Of a stretch of DNA of 5,870 nucleotides, positions 1 to 5,870 are shown one piece after another. The DNA lies in contig SLGL01000161.1 of assembly GCA_007123785.1 (NCBI GenBank), forward strand, positions 1 through 5,870, read 5' to 3'. This DNA comes from Balneolaceae bacterium. Lineage in GTDB: Bacteria > Bacteroidota > Rhodothermia > Balneolales > Balneolaceae. The position numbers were made by a program, and so were the translations under genes. Within the stretch, counting starts at the first letter, position 1; the number at the start of each line of letters is the position of its first letter. The notes below the pieces were generated by a model, which was not told the origin of the DNA, did no database searches, and saw only the letters and a program-made list of their open reading frames with translations.

Positions 1-93
1 ATCGTTTCGTACGACCGGCTGGCCACAATCAATCAGGCTGCGGAGGAATTGGTTGCCGATTTTATCCAGGATTACTATATCGTCAACCCGTAA
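1..93 (+). CDS. 3' end of an unidentified gene (C-terminal 30 residues)
   Basis: Frame 1 is open from the first base to a TAA at 91-93 and reads as a plausible protein C-terminus. It has a helix-like stretch (RLATINQAAEELVADFIQDY) followed by IVNP. The gene begins upstream of the window, so neither its length nor its domain content can be judged. The amphipathic final helix resembles the ends of small outer-membrane assembly lipoproteins such as LptE-like or ABC-auxiliary lipoproteins, but this is only an impression and no family motif is visible. It lies 101 bases upstream of the adaptor gene on the same strand, so a shared transcript is possible but not shown. Confidence 0.55.
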   Translation: MVSYDRLATINQAAEELVADFIQDYYIVNP

Positions 94-121
94 AAGCTGT
101 TAAACCTTGCTAAAAGCAGAT

Positions 122-143
122 ACGGAACTGGATTGGTTCCCGT
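122..143 (+). other. weak hairpin downstream of the first gene
   Basis: ACGGAAC (122-128) pairs with GTTCCCGT (136-143), leaving one bulged C and a 7-base loop. It sits 28 bases after the stop of the upstream gene, where a terminator could be expected. No T-tract follows (the next bases are TCACAAAG), so it does not meet the usual criteria for an intrinsic terminator. It could be an mRNA 3' end structure or chance. Confidence 0.25.
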
Positions 144-182
144 TCACAAAGTAAATTAGTATTTTACAGGTAAACCCGGGTA

Positions 183-188
183 TATAAT
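183..188 (+). promoter_or_regulatory. candidate -10 box for the adaptor gene
   Basis: An exact TATAAT lies in the A/T-rich stretch just before the adaptor start. Its last base is 6 nt before the ATG at 195, so a transcript starting at the usual distance would begin at or very near that ATG and be almost leaderless. No good -35 hexamer stands at 16-18 bases; the nearest candidate, TTTACA at 163-168, leaves only 14 bases. The Bacteroidota-type TAnnTTTG box is not matched either. The hexamer could simply reflect A/T-rich start-region composition. Confidence 0.3.
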
Positions 189-194
189 ATTTAG

Positions 195-1289
195 ATGAAA
201 TCATCATTAGCAGTACTATTTTTATCAGTTTCTTTCCTGTTCTCTTTTTTTTTGGTTACAGGATGCAGTTCTGATTTAGAAACCGAAGCTGACAGCGAAT
301 CAGCCACAGCCATTGCCGGTTATGAAATCGCTCCGAGGGATATGTCGCGCATTGTAAGAGCTTCAGCCCGGGTTGAGGCCGAAAACGTGGTAACCATCTC
401 CAGCCGGATGAGCGGATTGATCCGGCAGATGAATGTCAGAGAGGGGGACCGGATCCGTTCCGGTGATGTTTTGCTTTCCTTTGATATCGATGAGCAGGAG
501 GCCGAACTGGAACGTGCCAGGGCTGAACTTGAATTGGCTACCGCTTTTTACGAACGAAACCGTACGCTGCTGGAGAGAGAAGCGATATCCACAGCTGAAT
601 ATGAAGAATCGCGTGCTAACCGGCGCATAGCAGAAAGTGAAGTAAAGCTGCTTGAAACACGTCTCGGCTTCGGGACGGTTCGTGCCCCGCAAGATCTGGT
701 GGTACTAAACCGGTATGTGGAACAGGGTGATGCCGTATCGAACAATGAGCCACTGTTTCGCGTAGCCGATACCCGCAGGCTCGTCGTGCGCGTGGGAATT
801 CCCGAACGCGATGTGGTTCATCTTGAAGAAGGCCAGCAAACTGAACTTCAGATCGATGCGTTTCCCGACGAAGTATTCAGCGGAATTATTCAGCGGATCT
901 ATCCTTCCGCCGATGATAACAGCCGCCTTTTTACCGTGGAAGTGTCACTGCGGGCCGAACAGCAGGACCTGATGATCCGTCCCGGTTATCTGGCCAGAGT
1001 TTCGATGGATGCTGACCGGCGCGAGGATGTTTTAGCCGTTCCAAGTGAATCACTGCTGGCATCTTCGCAGGAAGAGCGGTTCGTGTATATCATTAACGAA
1101 GAGGAGCGGCTCGAACGGCGCGACGTGATAACCGGCATCGAGCGGCGAAACTGGACTGAGATCAGAGAAGGCCTGGAGCCCGGCAATGTGGTTGTGGGTG
1201 CAAATCCCTCCAATCTTCGTGAAAATATTCTGGTAAATGTAACACGATGGGTGGAGGATCGTTCACCCGAAGTGGCTGGAAGACGGTAA
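195..1289 (+). CDS. RND efflux periplasmic adaptor lipoprotein (HlyD/AcrA-type membrane fusion protein)
   Basis: This is the adaptor subunit that should link the inner-membrane RND pump encoded next to it to an outer-membrane channel. Residues 1-24 form a lipoprotein signal peptide: a KSS start, a hydrophobic stretch, then lipobox LVTGC with Cys24 as the predicted lipidated residue. A Ser/Asp/Glu-rich linker follows. The first half-lipoyl strand region (about 66-98, with ISSRMSGLI and VREGDRIRSGDVLL) leads into an alpha-helical hairpin rich in Glu/Arg/Leu (about 99-157). The second lipoyl half (about 160-192, TVRAP then VEQGDAV and LFRVAD) is followed by a beta-barrel (about 194-272, ending RPGYLARV) and a membrane-proximal domain (about 273-350, LAVPSESLL, GLEPGNVVV). 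At 364 residues the length is normal. The ATG at 195 is preferred because it directly precedes the signal peptide; no Shine-Dalgarno is visible. The usual APFDG turn reads APQDL here. Substrate is unknown. Confidence 0.93.
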   Translation: MKSSLAVLFLSVSFLFSFFLVTGCSSDLETEADSESATAIAGYEIAPRDMSRIVRASARVEAENVVTISSRMSGLIRQMNVREGDRIRSGDVLLSFDIDEQEAELERARAELELATAFYERNRTLLEREAISTAEYEESRANRRIAESEVKLLETRLGFGTVRAPQDLVVLNRYVEQGDAVSNNEPLFRVADTRRLVVRVGIPERDVVHLEEGQQTELQIDAFPDEVFSGIIQRIYPSADDNSRLFTVEVSLRAEQQDLMIRPGYLARVSMDADRREDVLAVPSESLLASSQEERFVYIINEEERLERRDVITGIERRNWTEIREGLEPGNVVVGANPSNLRENILVNVTRWVEDRSPEVAGRR

Positions 1290-1295
1290 TTCATT

Positions 1296-1340
1296 AATTT
1301 TAACCCTCCAAGGGTTTTAAACCCTTGGAGGGTTAAAATT
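1296..1340. repeat. 45-base palindrome between adaptor and permease genes
   Basis: The two 22-base arms are perfect inverted complements around a single central T at 1318. Each arm is itself a small hairpin: AACCCT-CCA-AGGGTT at 1302-1316 and AACCCT-TGG-AGGGTT at 1320-1334. The element can therefore fold as one long hairpin or as two short ones side by side. It fills most of the 75-base gap between the adaptor stop and the permease ATG. The bases right after the stem are not a T-tract; a T6 run occurs only at 1348-1353. This makes it a poor textbook terminator. It resembles dispersed intergenic palindromes (REP/BIME-like, often mobilised by RAYT transposases) that I recall from FCB genomes, but copy number cannot be judged here. 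It may instead act as an attenuator or mRNA-stability element setting adaptor:permease ratio. Confidence 0.85.
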
Positions 1341-1364
1341 TCTCAACTTTTTTCAACAACCAAC

Positions 1365-4300
1365 ATGACCCAAACCCAACAACACAGCACCAACGGCCAG
1401 CGCAGGGAAGGGCTGGCAAGCCATGCGATCCGCCGCCCGATCGGTACGATGGCCATCACTTCGGTGGTAATTGTTTTGGGTTTCTTTTTTCTGGACCGAC
1501 TGCCTGTTGACCTTCTCCCCGAAATCAACTATCCGCAAATTCGTGTAACGGTGAACTATCCCGGAACGGCACCGGAAGTGATGGAACAGCAGATCACAAG
1601 GGTGCTGGAGCAAAATCTGGCAGCCACCGAAAACCTGATCCGGATTACCGGCCGGGCATCCGAGGGACGTACCAACATCGAGATGTATTTCGATTTTGGA
1701 ACAGATATCGACATGGCACTGCAGGACGCTTCCCGAAACCTGGAGTTTGCGCGAACCCAAATGCCGCAGGATATCGATCCGCCGAGGATTTTCAAATACG
1801 ACCCCTCACAGGACCCGGTTTATGTAGCCGGTTTCAGCTCTACCATGCGTTCGCCTATTGAAGTACGAGACTGGATGGAGAACGAACTGGCACCTCAGCT
1901 ACAGGCTCTGCACGGTGTGGGCGGGGTTCTTGTTGCCGGCGGACTTTTGCGTGAACTTCAGGTGATTGTGGACGTCGACCGGCTCAACTCCTACGGGTTA
2001 ACTATGAACGACATCACGACGACTCTTGCTGAGGAGAACCGTGATATTGCCGCTGGCCAGGTAACCTCCGACCGGTTTGATGTGATGGCCAAAACTGACG
2101 GACGATTTGTTTCGGTAGATGATATTGCTGATGTTCAGCTTCGCATACCAGGAAGCGACCGCACCATTTCTCTCATCGAAGTTGCCGAGGTAAAAGACAC
2201 AAACCGTGAAGAGCGGCTGTTTGTCCGGCTTAACGGAGCATCCTCCATGCAGCTTTCCATTACCAAACTGCCCGAAGCGAATACTCTTGAGGTGATCGAC
2301 AGGGTAAAAGCAGAAATGGACCGCCTTGAGGGCAGCGGATTTATTCCTGCAGATATTCAGTATCAAACCACAACGGATCAATCCTTCTTTATCACCAGTT
2401 CTATCGGAGCGGTAAGCACAGCAGCCATACTTGGGGGAGTTTTAGCGATGCTGGTAGTACTACTCTTTCTCGGCAGCCTTCGAAAAAGTTTTGTGGTGGG
2501 CCTTTCTATTCCGATCGCCATTATGGCCACATTTGCGATGATGGGAATGGGCAACCTCACCCTGAATATCATGAGCCTTGGCGGACTGGCGCTTGGAGTT
2601 GGCCTGCTGCTGGATAACGCAATCGTGATGCTCGAAAATATTTTCCGCCACAATGAGGAGTTGAAAAAATCGGCGGAAGACTCTGCCCATGAAGGTGCTG
2701 CGGAGGTATCATCAGCAGTCGTTGCTTCCACTATGACCAATCTGGCCGCTGTACTCCCTTTTTTGCTGATCACCGGCCTCGCATCCATGCTCTTTGGTGA
2801 GCTGATTCTTACCATAGCATTTGCGATTCTGGCATCCCTGGCTGCAGCACTCACACTGGTTCCCATGCTGGCTGCACTCCTGGCAAAAGTGAAATACAGA
2901 AGCGGACTGGAAGAGAGCCGGTTCAACAAAAGCTTTAATTCCGCCCTGAAAAAAATGACTGGTGTCTATGCCACTGTGTTGCGGAAAGTACTGCCGTTCC
3001 GGTGGGGTATTGCAGCCGGAGCATTTATTTTACTTGGCGGTGTACTCTACCTGATGGATAATCTGGGCAATGAATTTCTGCCGCAGGTGGATGATGGAAA
3101 CTTCGGAGTGAATTTCAGTTTGCCTCCCGGTGCCACACCAACCGAAACGAACGAATATGCACTTTGGGTGGAAGATACGATCCAGGAGATGCCGCATGTC
3201 GAGAGTGTTTTCAGCCTGGTTGGCGGCCACCTTTCCGAGGGTGTGATTAATGAACGGCCGGGTACTGCACGATTCAGTGTTAACCTGATTCCGGCATCAG
3301 AACGACGGGATATCACTCCCAATGAGTGGGTGGATATGATGCAGGCCAAACTCGATTCACTTGCAATTCCGGGAGCACGAACCAATGCGAGTCCACCCAG
3401 TATTTCGGGAATCCGAACCAATCCGGCAGGTTCTCAGATTTCCATCGGAATAGTTGGTGATGATATTGAGGTATTGGACGGAATTGCCCGCGACCTTCTT
3501 TTTGAACTTGACGGCATTCCCGGCCTCATCAATTTTGACATCAGCCGGGACGATCGCAGTCCGCTTCTCCAGGTAGATGTGGACCGGGAACGCGCCACAC
3601 ATCTTGGCCTGAAAATTGGTGATATTGGCGACGCTGTTCGGACCGCAGTTCTCGGTTCTGTTCCAACCCGGTTTGCAACAGGCAGTGCAGAATATGACAT
3701 TCGAGTGATGCTGCCGCGAGACAGGGTAAAAGATGATGAAGATCTGAGTCAAATTCTAATGTTCCGTCCCGACGGTGGGTCTGTACCTCTGGCCGATGTA
3801 GCATCCTTTCGGCTTACCGACGGCCCGGCTCACATTGAACGTGAAAACCAGGTACGCGTGATGCGGATGGATGGTGAAGTGAATCCGAACATCACCGATG
3901 TGGGTACGGTAAATGATCAAATTCGTGAGAGAATTGCCGGTTACGATATTCCCCAGGGCTATAGCCTGATTTTTGGCGGTGAAGAGGAAGTGATACAGGA
4001 AACCAACCGGATTCTCTTTACGGTAACACTGCTGGCCATCTTTTTGGTTTTCGTGGTGATGGCCGTTCAATACGAACGCCTTGCCAATCCACTGGTCATA
4101 CTCACTGCTGTACCGCTTGCACTCATTGGAGTGGGAGCTGCACTACTTCTCACCGGAACCAACCTCAGTTCACCGGTTCTGCTGGGTGTAATTCTGCTTG
4201 TCGGGATTGTTGTGAACAATGCGATTCTGCTGGTAGAGTATATCGAGATCGGAAAGCGCGAAAAAAACCTTTCTTCGTTTGATGCCGTTGTAGATGCCGG

Positions 4301-4631
4301 TTCGATCCGTTTTAGACCTATTTTGATGACCACGCTTACCACCGTTTGCGGAATGCTTCCCCTGGCCATTGGCCTGGGTGAAGGCTCCGAGCTGATGCGA
4401 CCGCTTGCCATTGCAGTTGTAGGCGGACTTCTCGTATCGATGTTTCTGACTCTTTTTGTAGTCCCAAGCCTCTACCTGATTATAACATCTATTGGCGACC
4501 AGATGAAGAGATTCTTCACGGGAAGTGAACCTGTTCCGGTTAACACTGCAGAAATTACCATCAATGGCGGGTCACCGGCTATGTCACAACCTTCGTATCA
4601 CCCGCAAGAAAAAGAAGAATTTGCGGAGTAG
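1365..4631 (+). CDS. RND-family efflux pump permease (AcrB/SwrC-like, HAE type)
   Basis: This is the proton-driven inner-membrane pump subunit, expected to act as a trimer with the adaptor encoded 75 bases upstream. It has the internally duplicated RND architecture. TM1 is about 29-43 and is followed by a large periplasmic loop (about 44-346, with RLPVDLLPEINYP and VTVNYPGTAPEVMEQQ). TM2-6 span about 347-507, then TM7 about 545-565. A second periplasmic loop (about 566-882, starting GNEFLPQVDDGNF) is followed by TM8-12 (about 883-1040). TM4 carries GVGLLLDNAIVMLENI (Asp417-Asn418) where AcrB has Asp407-Asp408. TM10 carries GIVVNNAILLVEYIE with Asn951 where AcrB has Lys940. RPILMTTLTT (984-993) and the following GMLPLAIG are typical of TM11. 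This DN/NN pattern points to the SwrC/YerP-like branch rather than AcrB itself. A hydrophilic 40-odd-residue tail ends the protein. At 1088 residues it is full length. The ATG at 1365 has no Shine-Dalgarno. Substrates cannot be inferred. Confidence 0.95.
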   Translation: MTQTQQHSTNGQRREGLASHAIRRPIGTMAITSVVIVLGFFFLDRLPVDLLPEINYPQIRVTVNYPGTAPEVMEQQITRVLEQNLAATENLIRITGRASEGRTNIEMYFDFGTDIDMALQDASRNLEFARTQMPQDIDPPRIFKYDPSQDPVYVAGFSSTMRSPIEVRDWMENELAPQLQALHGVGGVLVAGGLLRELQVIVDVDRLNSYGLTMNDITTTLAEENRDIAAGQVTSDRFDVMAKTDGRFVSVDDIADVQLRIPGSDRTISLIEVAEVKDTNREERLFVRLNGASSMQLSITKLPEANTLEVIDRVKAEMDRLEGSGFIPADIQYQTTTDQSFFITSSIGAVSTAAILGGVLAMLVVLLFLGSLRKSFVVGLSIPIAIMATFAMMGMGNLTLNIMSLGGLALGVGLLLDNAIVMLENIFRHNEELKKSAEDSAHEGAAEVSSAVVASTMTNLAAVLPFLLITGLASMLFGELILTIAFAILASLAAALTLVPMLAALLAKVKYRSGLEESRFNKSFNSALKKMTGVYATVLRKVLPFRWGIAAGAFILLGGVLYLMDNLGNEFLPQVDDGNFGVNFSLPPGATPTETNEYALWVEDTIQEMPHVESVFSLVGGHLSEGVINERPGTARFSVNLIPASERRDITPNEWVDMMQAKLDSLAIPGARTNASPPSISGIRTNPAGSQISIGIVGDDIEVLDGIARDLLFELDGIPGLINFDISRDDRSPLLQVDVDRERATHLGLKIGDIGDAVRTAVLGSVPTRFATGSAEYDIRVMLPRDRVKDDEDLSQILMFRPDGGSVPLADVASFRLTDGPAHIERENQVRVMRMDGEVNPNITDVGTVNDQIRERIAGYDIPQGYSLIFGGEEEVIQETNRILFTVTLLAIFLVFVVMAVQYERLANPLVILTAVPLALIGVGAALLLTGTNLSSPVLLGVILLVGIVVNNAILLVEYIEIGKREKNLSSFDAVVDAGSIRFRPILMTTLTTVCGMLPLAIGLGEGSELMRPLAIAVVGGLLVSMFLTLFVVPSLYLIITSIGDQMKRFFTGSEPVPVNTAEITINGGSPAMSQPSYHPQEKEEFAE

Positions 4632-4674
4632 AATAATTCTCTTCTGAAATATTCACTGCTTTTGTTACTTTATT

Positions 4675-4716
4675 TAGCCCGGATATCCTGATAAGAAATC
4701 CGGGTTAGTCGTTTTT
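4675..4716 (+). terminator. intrinsic terminator after the efflux operon
   Basis: The core stem CCCGGAT (4678-4684) pairs with ATCCGGG (4698-4704). It is extended outward by one G-U and two A-T pairs to 4675/4707 and closes a 13-base loop. Bases 4708-4716 (GTCGTTTTT) provide a short T-tract ending in T5. It lies 43 bases after the permease stop and ends only 7 bases before the ATG at 4724. It would therefore separate pump transcription from the oxidase gene, or act as a partial read-through terminator. Only the + strand orientation has a T-tract. Confidence 0.75.
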
Positions 4717-4723
4717 AAAGCTA

Positions 4724-4748
4724 ATGGAGAACAGATATTTTAAAAAAA
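4724..4748 (+). other. out-of-phase ATG leader and A7 run at the start of the oxidase gene
   Basis: ATG at 4724 begins MENRYFKK in a frame one base out of phase with the oxidase. This frame then continues into nonsense and stops at TGA 4814-4816. The in-phase oxidase frame has a TAA at 4722-4724 and then no ATG, GTG or TTG until Met at 4941. If the A7 run at 4742-4748 were A6, the reading would be MENRYFKKVTVIGCG, a normal start for this enzyme. So this is either a one-base indel or sequencing/assembly error in the homopolymer, a slippage-type recoding site (+1), or a decoy with true initiation at ATT 4737. Confidence 0.6.
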
Positions 4749-5696
4749 GTCACAGTTATCGGGTGCGGAGTTTCCGGGCTGAGCTCGGCCATCAGACTAC
4801 TGGAAGAAGGTTATGATGTAACCATTATCGCCAAAGACCTGCCGCCGAAAACCACTTCAAATGCCGCTGCTGCCATCTGGTACCCCTACCGCTGTTTTCC
4901 CGTAGAAAAAGCACTTGAATGGGGAAAGCACTCCCTGGAGATGTATTATAAACTTGCAGAAGATTCCGGTACGGGTGTCTTCCCGGTTACGTTCACAGAA
5001 TACCTGCCTGAACAATCGCCAGACCCTTGGTGGAAAAGTGCAGTGCGAGACTTTCGCAGAGTCAATCCGGATGAAATTCCATCCATTTACAAAGATGGCT
5101 ACCTGTTTGAAGTGCCTTTTGTGGATACATCCGTTTACATGCCGTGGCTGCTCAGCCGGTTTAAACAGCTTGGAGGTACAATCCACCAAAAAGAACTTTT
5201 CTCTCTGGAGGAAACCAGTGCTGATCTGGTTGTGAATTGCAGTGGGCTGGGTGCCCGGTTTTTAGCCAATGACCTCGAAGTTTACCCGGTACGGGGACAG
5301 GGAGTACGTGTAAAAGCAAAAAACAGTGGTGGCTGCTTTCTTGATCAGCATAGCGATCTGTCACTCTGTTATGTATTCCCTCGAACGAACGATATGATTC
5401 TCGGAGGTACAGCCCAGGAACATCATTATCAATTCGATCCCGACCCGGCCACTACCGAAGAGATTTTACGAAAAGTGAAAATTATGGATCCGTCCCTGGA
5501 GATTGAAAAAGTGATCGATACTGTAGTTGGATTACGCCCTGCCCGCTTTGAAGTCCGACTTGAAGTGGATAAAAACACTCCACTGCCCGTCATTCACAAT
5601 TACGGCCACGGCGGTGCCGGTTTCACGCTTTCGTGGGGATGTGCAGAGGATGTGGTTAATCTTGCGAAATCATTGAAAAAAGTGAAATCTCAGTAA
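4737..5696 (+). CDS. FAD-dependent D-amino-acid oxidase family protein (irregular start)
   Basis: DAAO enzymes oxidatively deaminate D-amino acids to 2-oxo acids with release of ammonia and H2O2, using FAD. Counting ATT 4737 as residue 1, the dinucleotide-binding motif VTVIGCGVSGLSSA (5-18) starts the Rossmann fold. TTSNAAAAIWYPY (39-51) matches the family's second FAD/active-site segment. VVNCSGLGAR (165-174) and VYPVRGQ (182-188) follow. Tyr212 in CYVFP aligns with mammalian catalytic Tyr228, and Arg274 in EVRLE with substrate-binding Arg283. Residues 285-303 (VIHNYGHGGAGFTLSWGCA) match the PROSITE-type DAO signature in full. The 319-residue length is normal for the family and no signal peptide is seen, so a cytoplasmic location is likely. 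The first in-frame ATG, at 4941, would remove the FAD motif and cannot be the real start. ATT 4737, six bases after GGAGA (4726-4730), or ATG 4724 with a one-base shift are the alternatives. Substrate (D-amino acid, glycine or similar) is not resolved. Confidence 0.9.
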   Translation: MLKKVTVIGCGVSGLSSAIRLLEEGYDVTIIAKDLPPKTTSNAAAAIWYPYRCFPVEKALEWGKHSLEMYYKLAEDSGTGVFPVTFTEYLPEQSPDPWWKSAVRDFRRVNPDEIPSIYKDGYLFEVPFVDTSVYMPWLLSRFKQLGGTIHQKELFSLEETSADLVVNCSGLGARFLANDLEVYPVRGQGVRVKAKNSGGCFLDQHSDLSLCYVFPRTNDMILGGTAQEHHYQFDPDPATTEEILRKVKIMDPSLEIEKVIDTVVGLRPARFEVRLEVDKNTPLPVIHNYGHGGAGFTLSWGCAEDVVNLAKSLKKVKSQ

Positions 5697-5737
5697 TAAA
5701 ATAACAGCTTCTGAGCAGTTTTATTGGAAAATGACAT

Positions 5738-5870
5738 ATGAATATCGAACAGTACCGAAATTTTTGCCTCTCATTTCCCGGTGTGACCGAAGAATTCCCA
5801 TTTGATGAAAACACATTGGTATTTAAAGTGATGGGCAAAATGTTTACCGCCTGCGATGTGGGTGGATTTG
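5738..5870 (+). CDS. MmcQ/YjbR-family protein, 5' part (cut by window end)
   Basis: The first 44 codons are present and open to the window edge. They begin MNIEQYRNFCLSFPGV, continue TEEFPFDENTLVFKVMGKMF and end TACDVGGF. The pattern of an N-terminal helix, LSFPGVTEEFPF, then LVFKVMGKMF is characteristic of the MmcQ/YjbR family: small single-domain proteins of about 115-120 residues with a predicted DNA-binding-like fold and no firmly established role. ATG 5738 is chosen because it gives the family N-terminus directly; a nearby ATG at 5731 lies in another frame. GGAAA at 5726-5730 could be a weak ribosome-binding site. It lies 41 bases after the oxidase stop on the same strand with no clear terminator between, so co-transcription is plausible. 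About two thirds of the gene lies outside the window. Confidence 0.88.
   Translation, partial: MNIEQYRNFCLSFPGVTEEFPFDENTLVFKVMGKMFTACDVGGF

Noticed and set aside
1302..1334. AACCCT/AGGGTT units resembling telomere-type repeats or a short CRISPR-like repeat.
   Set aside because: There are only two units, arranged as one palindrome with no spacers or array; the telomere likeness is coincidental.
1296..1353. Palindrome plus the later T6 run read as an intrinsic terminator.
   Set aside because: The T-run starts 8 bases or more after the stem, and strong termination would cut the permease off from its adaptor; kept as a palindromic repeat instead.
1353..1760. Minus-strand open frame of 135 codons covering the permease start and the end of the leader.
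   Set aside because: It is antisense to conserved permease sequence, with no start context or domain to support it.
2378..2929. Long open frame on the minus strand (183 codons) opposite the permease.
   Set aside because: It lies wholly inside a strongly supported permease gene, and its Ser/Arg/Ala-rich translation is typical of an antisense shadow with no recognisable domain.
4915..5235. Plus-strand open frame of 106 codons overlapping the oxidase.
   Set aside because: It is in a different frame from the clear oxidase motifs and its Cys/Lys-rich translation resembles no family; it is a shadow.
4941..5696. Oxidase read as a shorter 251-residue protein starting at ATG 4941.
   Set aside because: It would lack the GCGVSG FAD-binding motif and the TTSNAAAAIWYPY segment, both clearly encoded in the same frame just upstream.
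5703..5727. Possible small hairpin and T-rich stretch between the oxidase and YjbR genes.
   Set aside because: The stem (AACAGC against GCAGTT) has a central mismatch and few GC pairs, too weak to call a terminator.

Overview
The window looks like ordinary chromosome from a Gram-negative bacterium, most likely of the Bacteroidota/Balneolota (FCB) group. This placement is inferred from the lipoprotein-anchored efflux adaptor, weak or absent Shine-Dalgarno sequences before the clear starts, A/T-rich gene leaders, and an intergenic AACCCT/AGGGTT palindrome of a kind I associate with such genomes. No search was run, so the taxonomy is tentative. All recognisable genes lie on the + strand.

Layout: (1) 1-93 is the last 30 codons of an unidentified gene. 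(2) 94-194 is a short intergenic region with a weak hairpin and a TATAAT box close to the next start. (3) 195-1289 encodes a periplasmic adaptor (membrane fusion protein) of the HlyD/AcrA type, made as a lipoprotein. (4) 1290-1364 is a 75-base gap filled mainly by a near-perfect 45-base palindrome. (5) 1365-4631 encodes a full-length 1088-residue RND efflux pump permease. (6) 4632-4723 carries an intrinsic terminator. (7) About 4737-5696 encodes an FAD-dependent D-amino-acid oxidase (DAAO) family enzyme whose beginning is abnormal. (8) 5738 to the window end is the start of an MmcQ/YjbR-family gene, cut by the window edge.

The adaptor and permease form a classical efflux pair: the permease takes substrates from the inner membrane or periplasm using the proton gradient, and the adaptor couples it to an outer-membrane TolC-type channel. 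No channel gene is visible here. The terminator after the permease separates the pump from the oxidase/YjbR pair, which is 41 bases apart and may be co-transcribed.

I do not see a novel multi-gene system. The points most worth a second look are the oxidase start (no ATG/GTG/TTG in frame before the FAD-binding motif, but an ATG-initiated reading frame one base out of phase across an A7 run), the palindrome between adaptor and permease that can fold two ways, and the proton-relay residues of the permease, which differ from AcrB.
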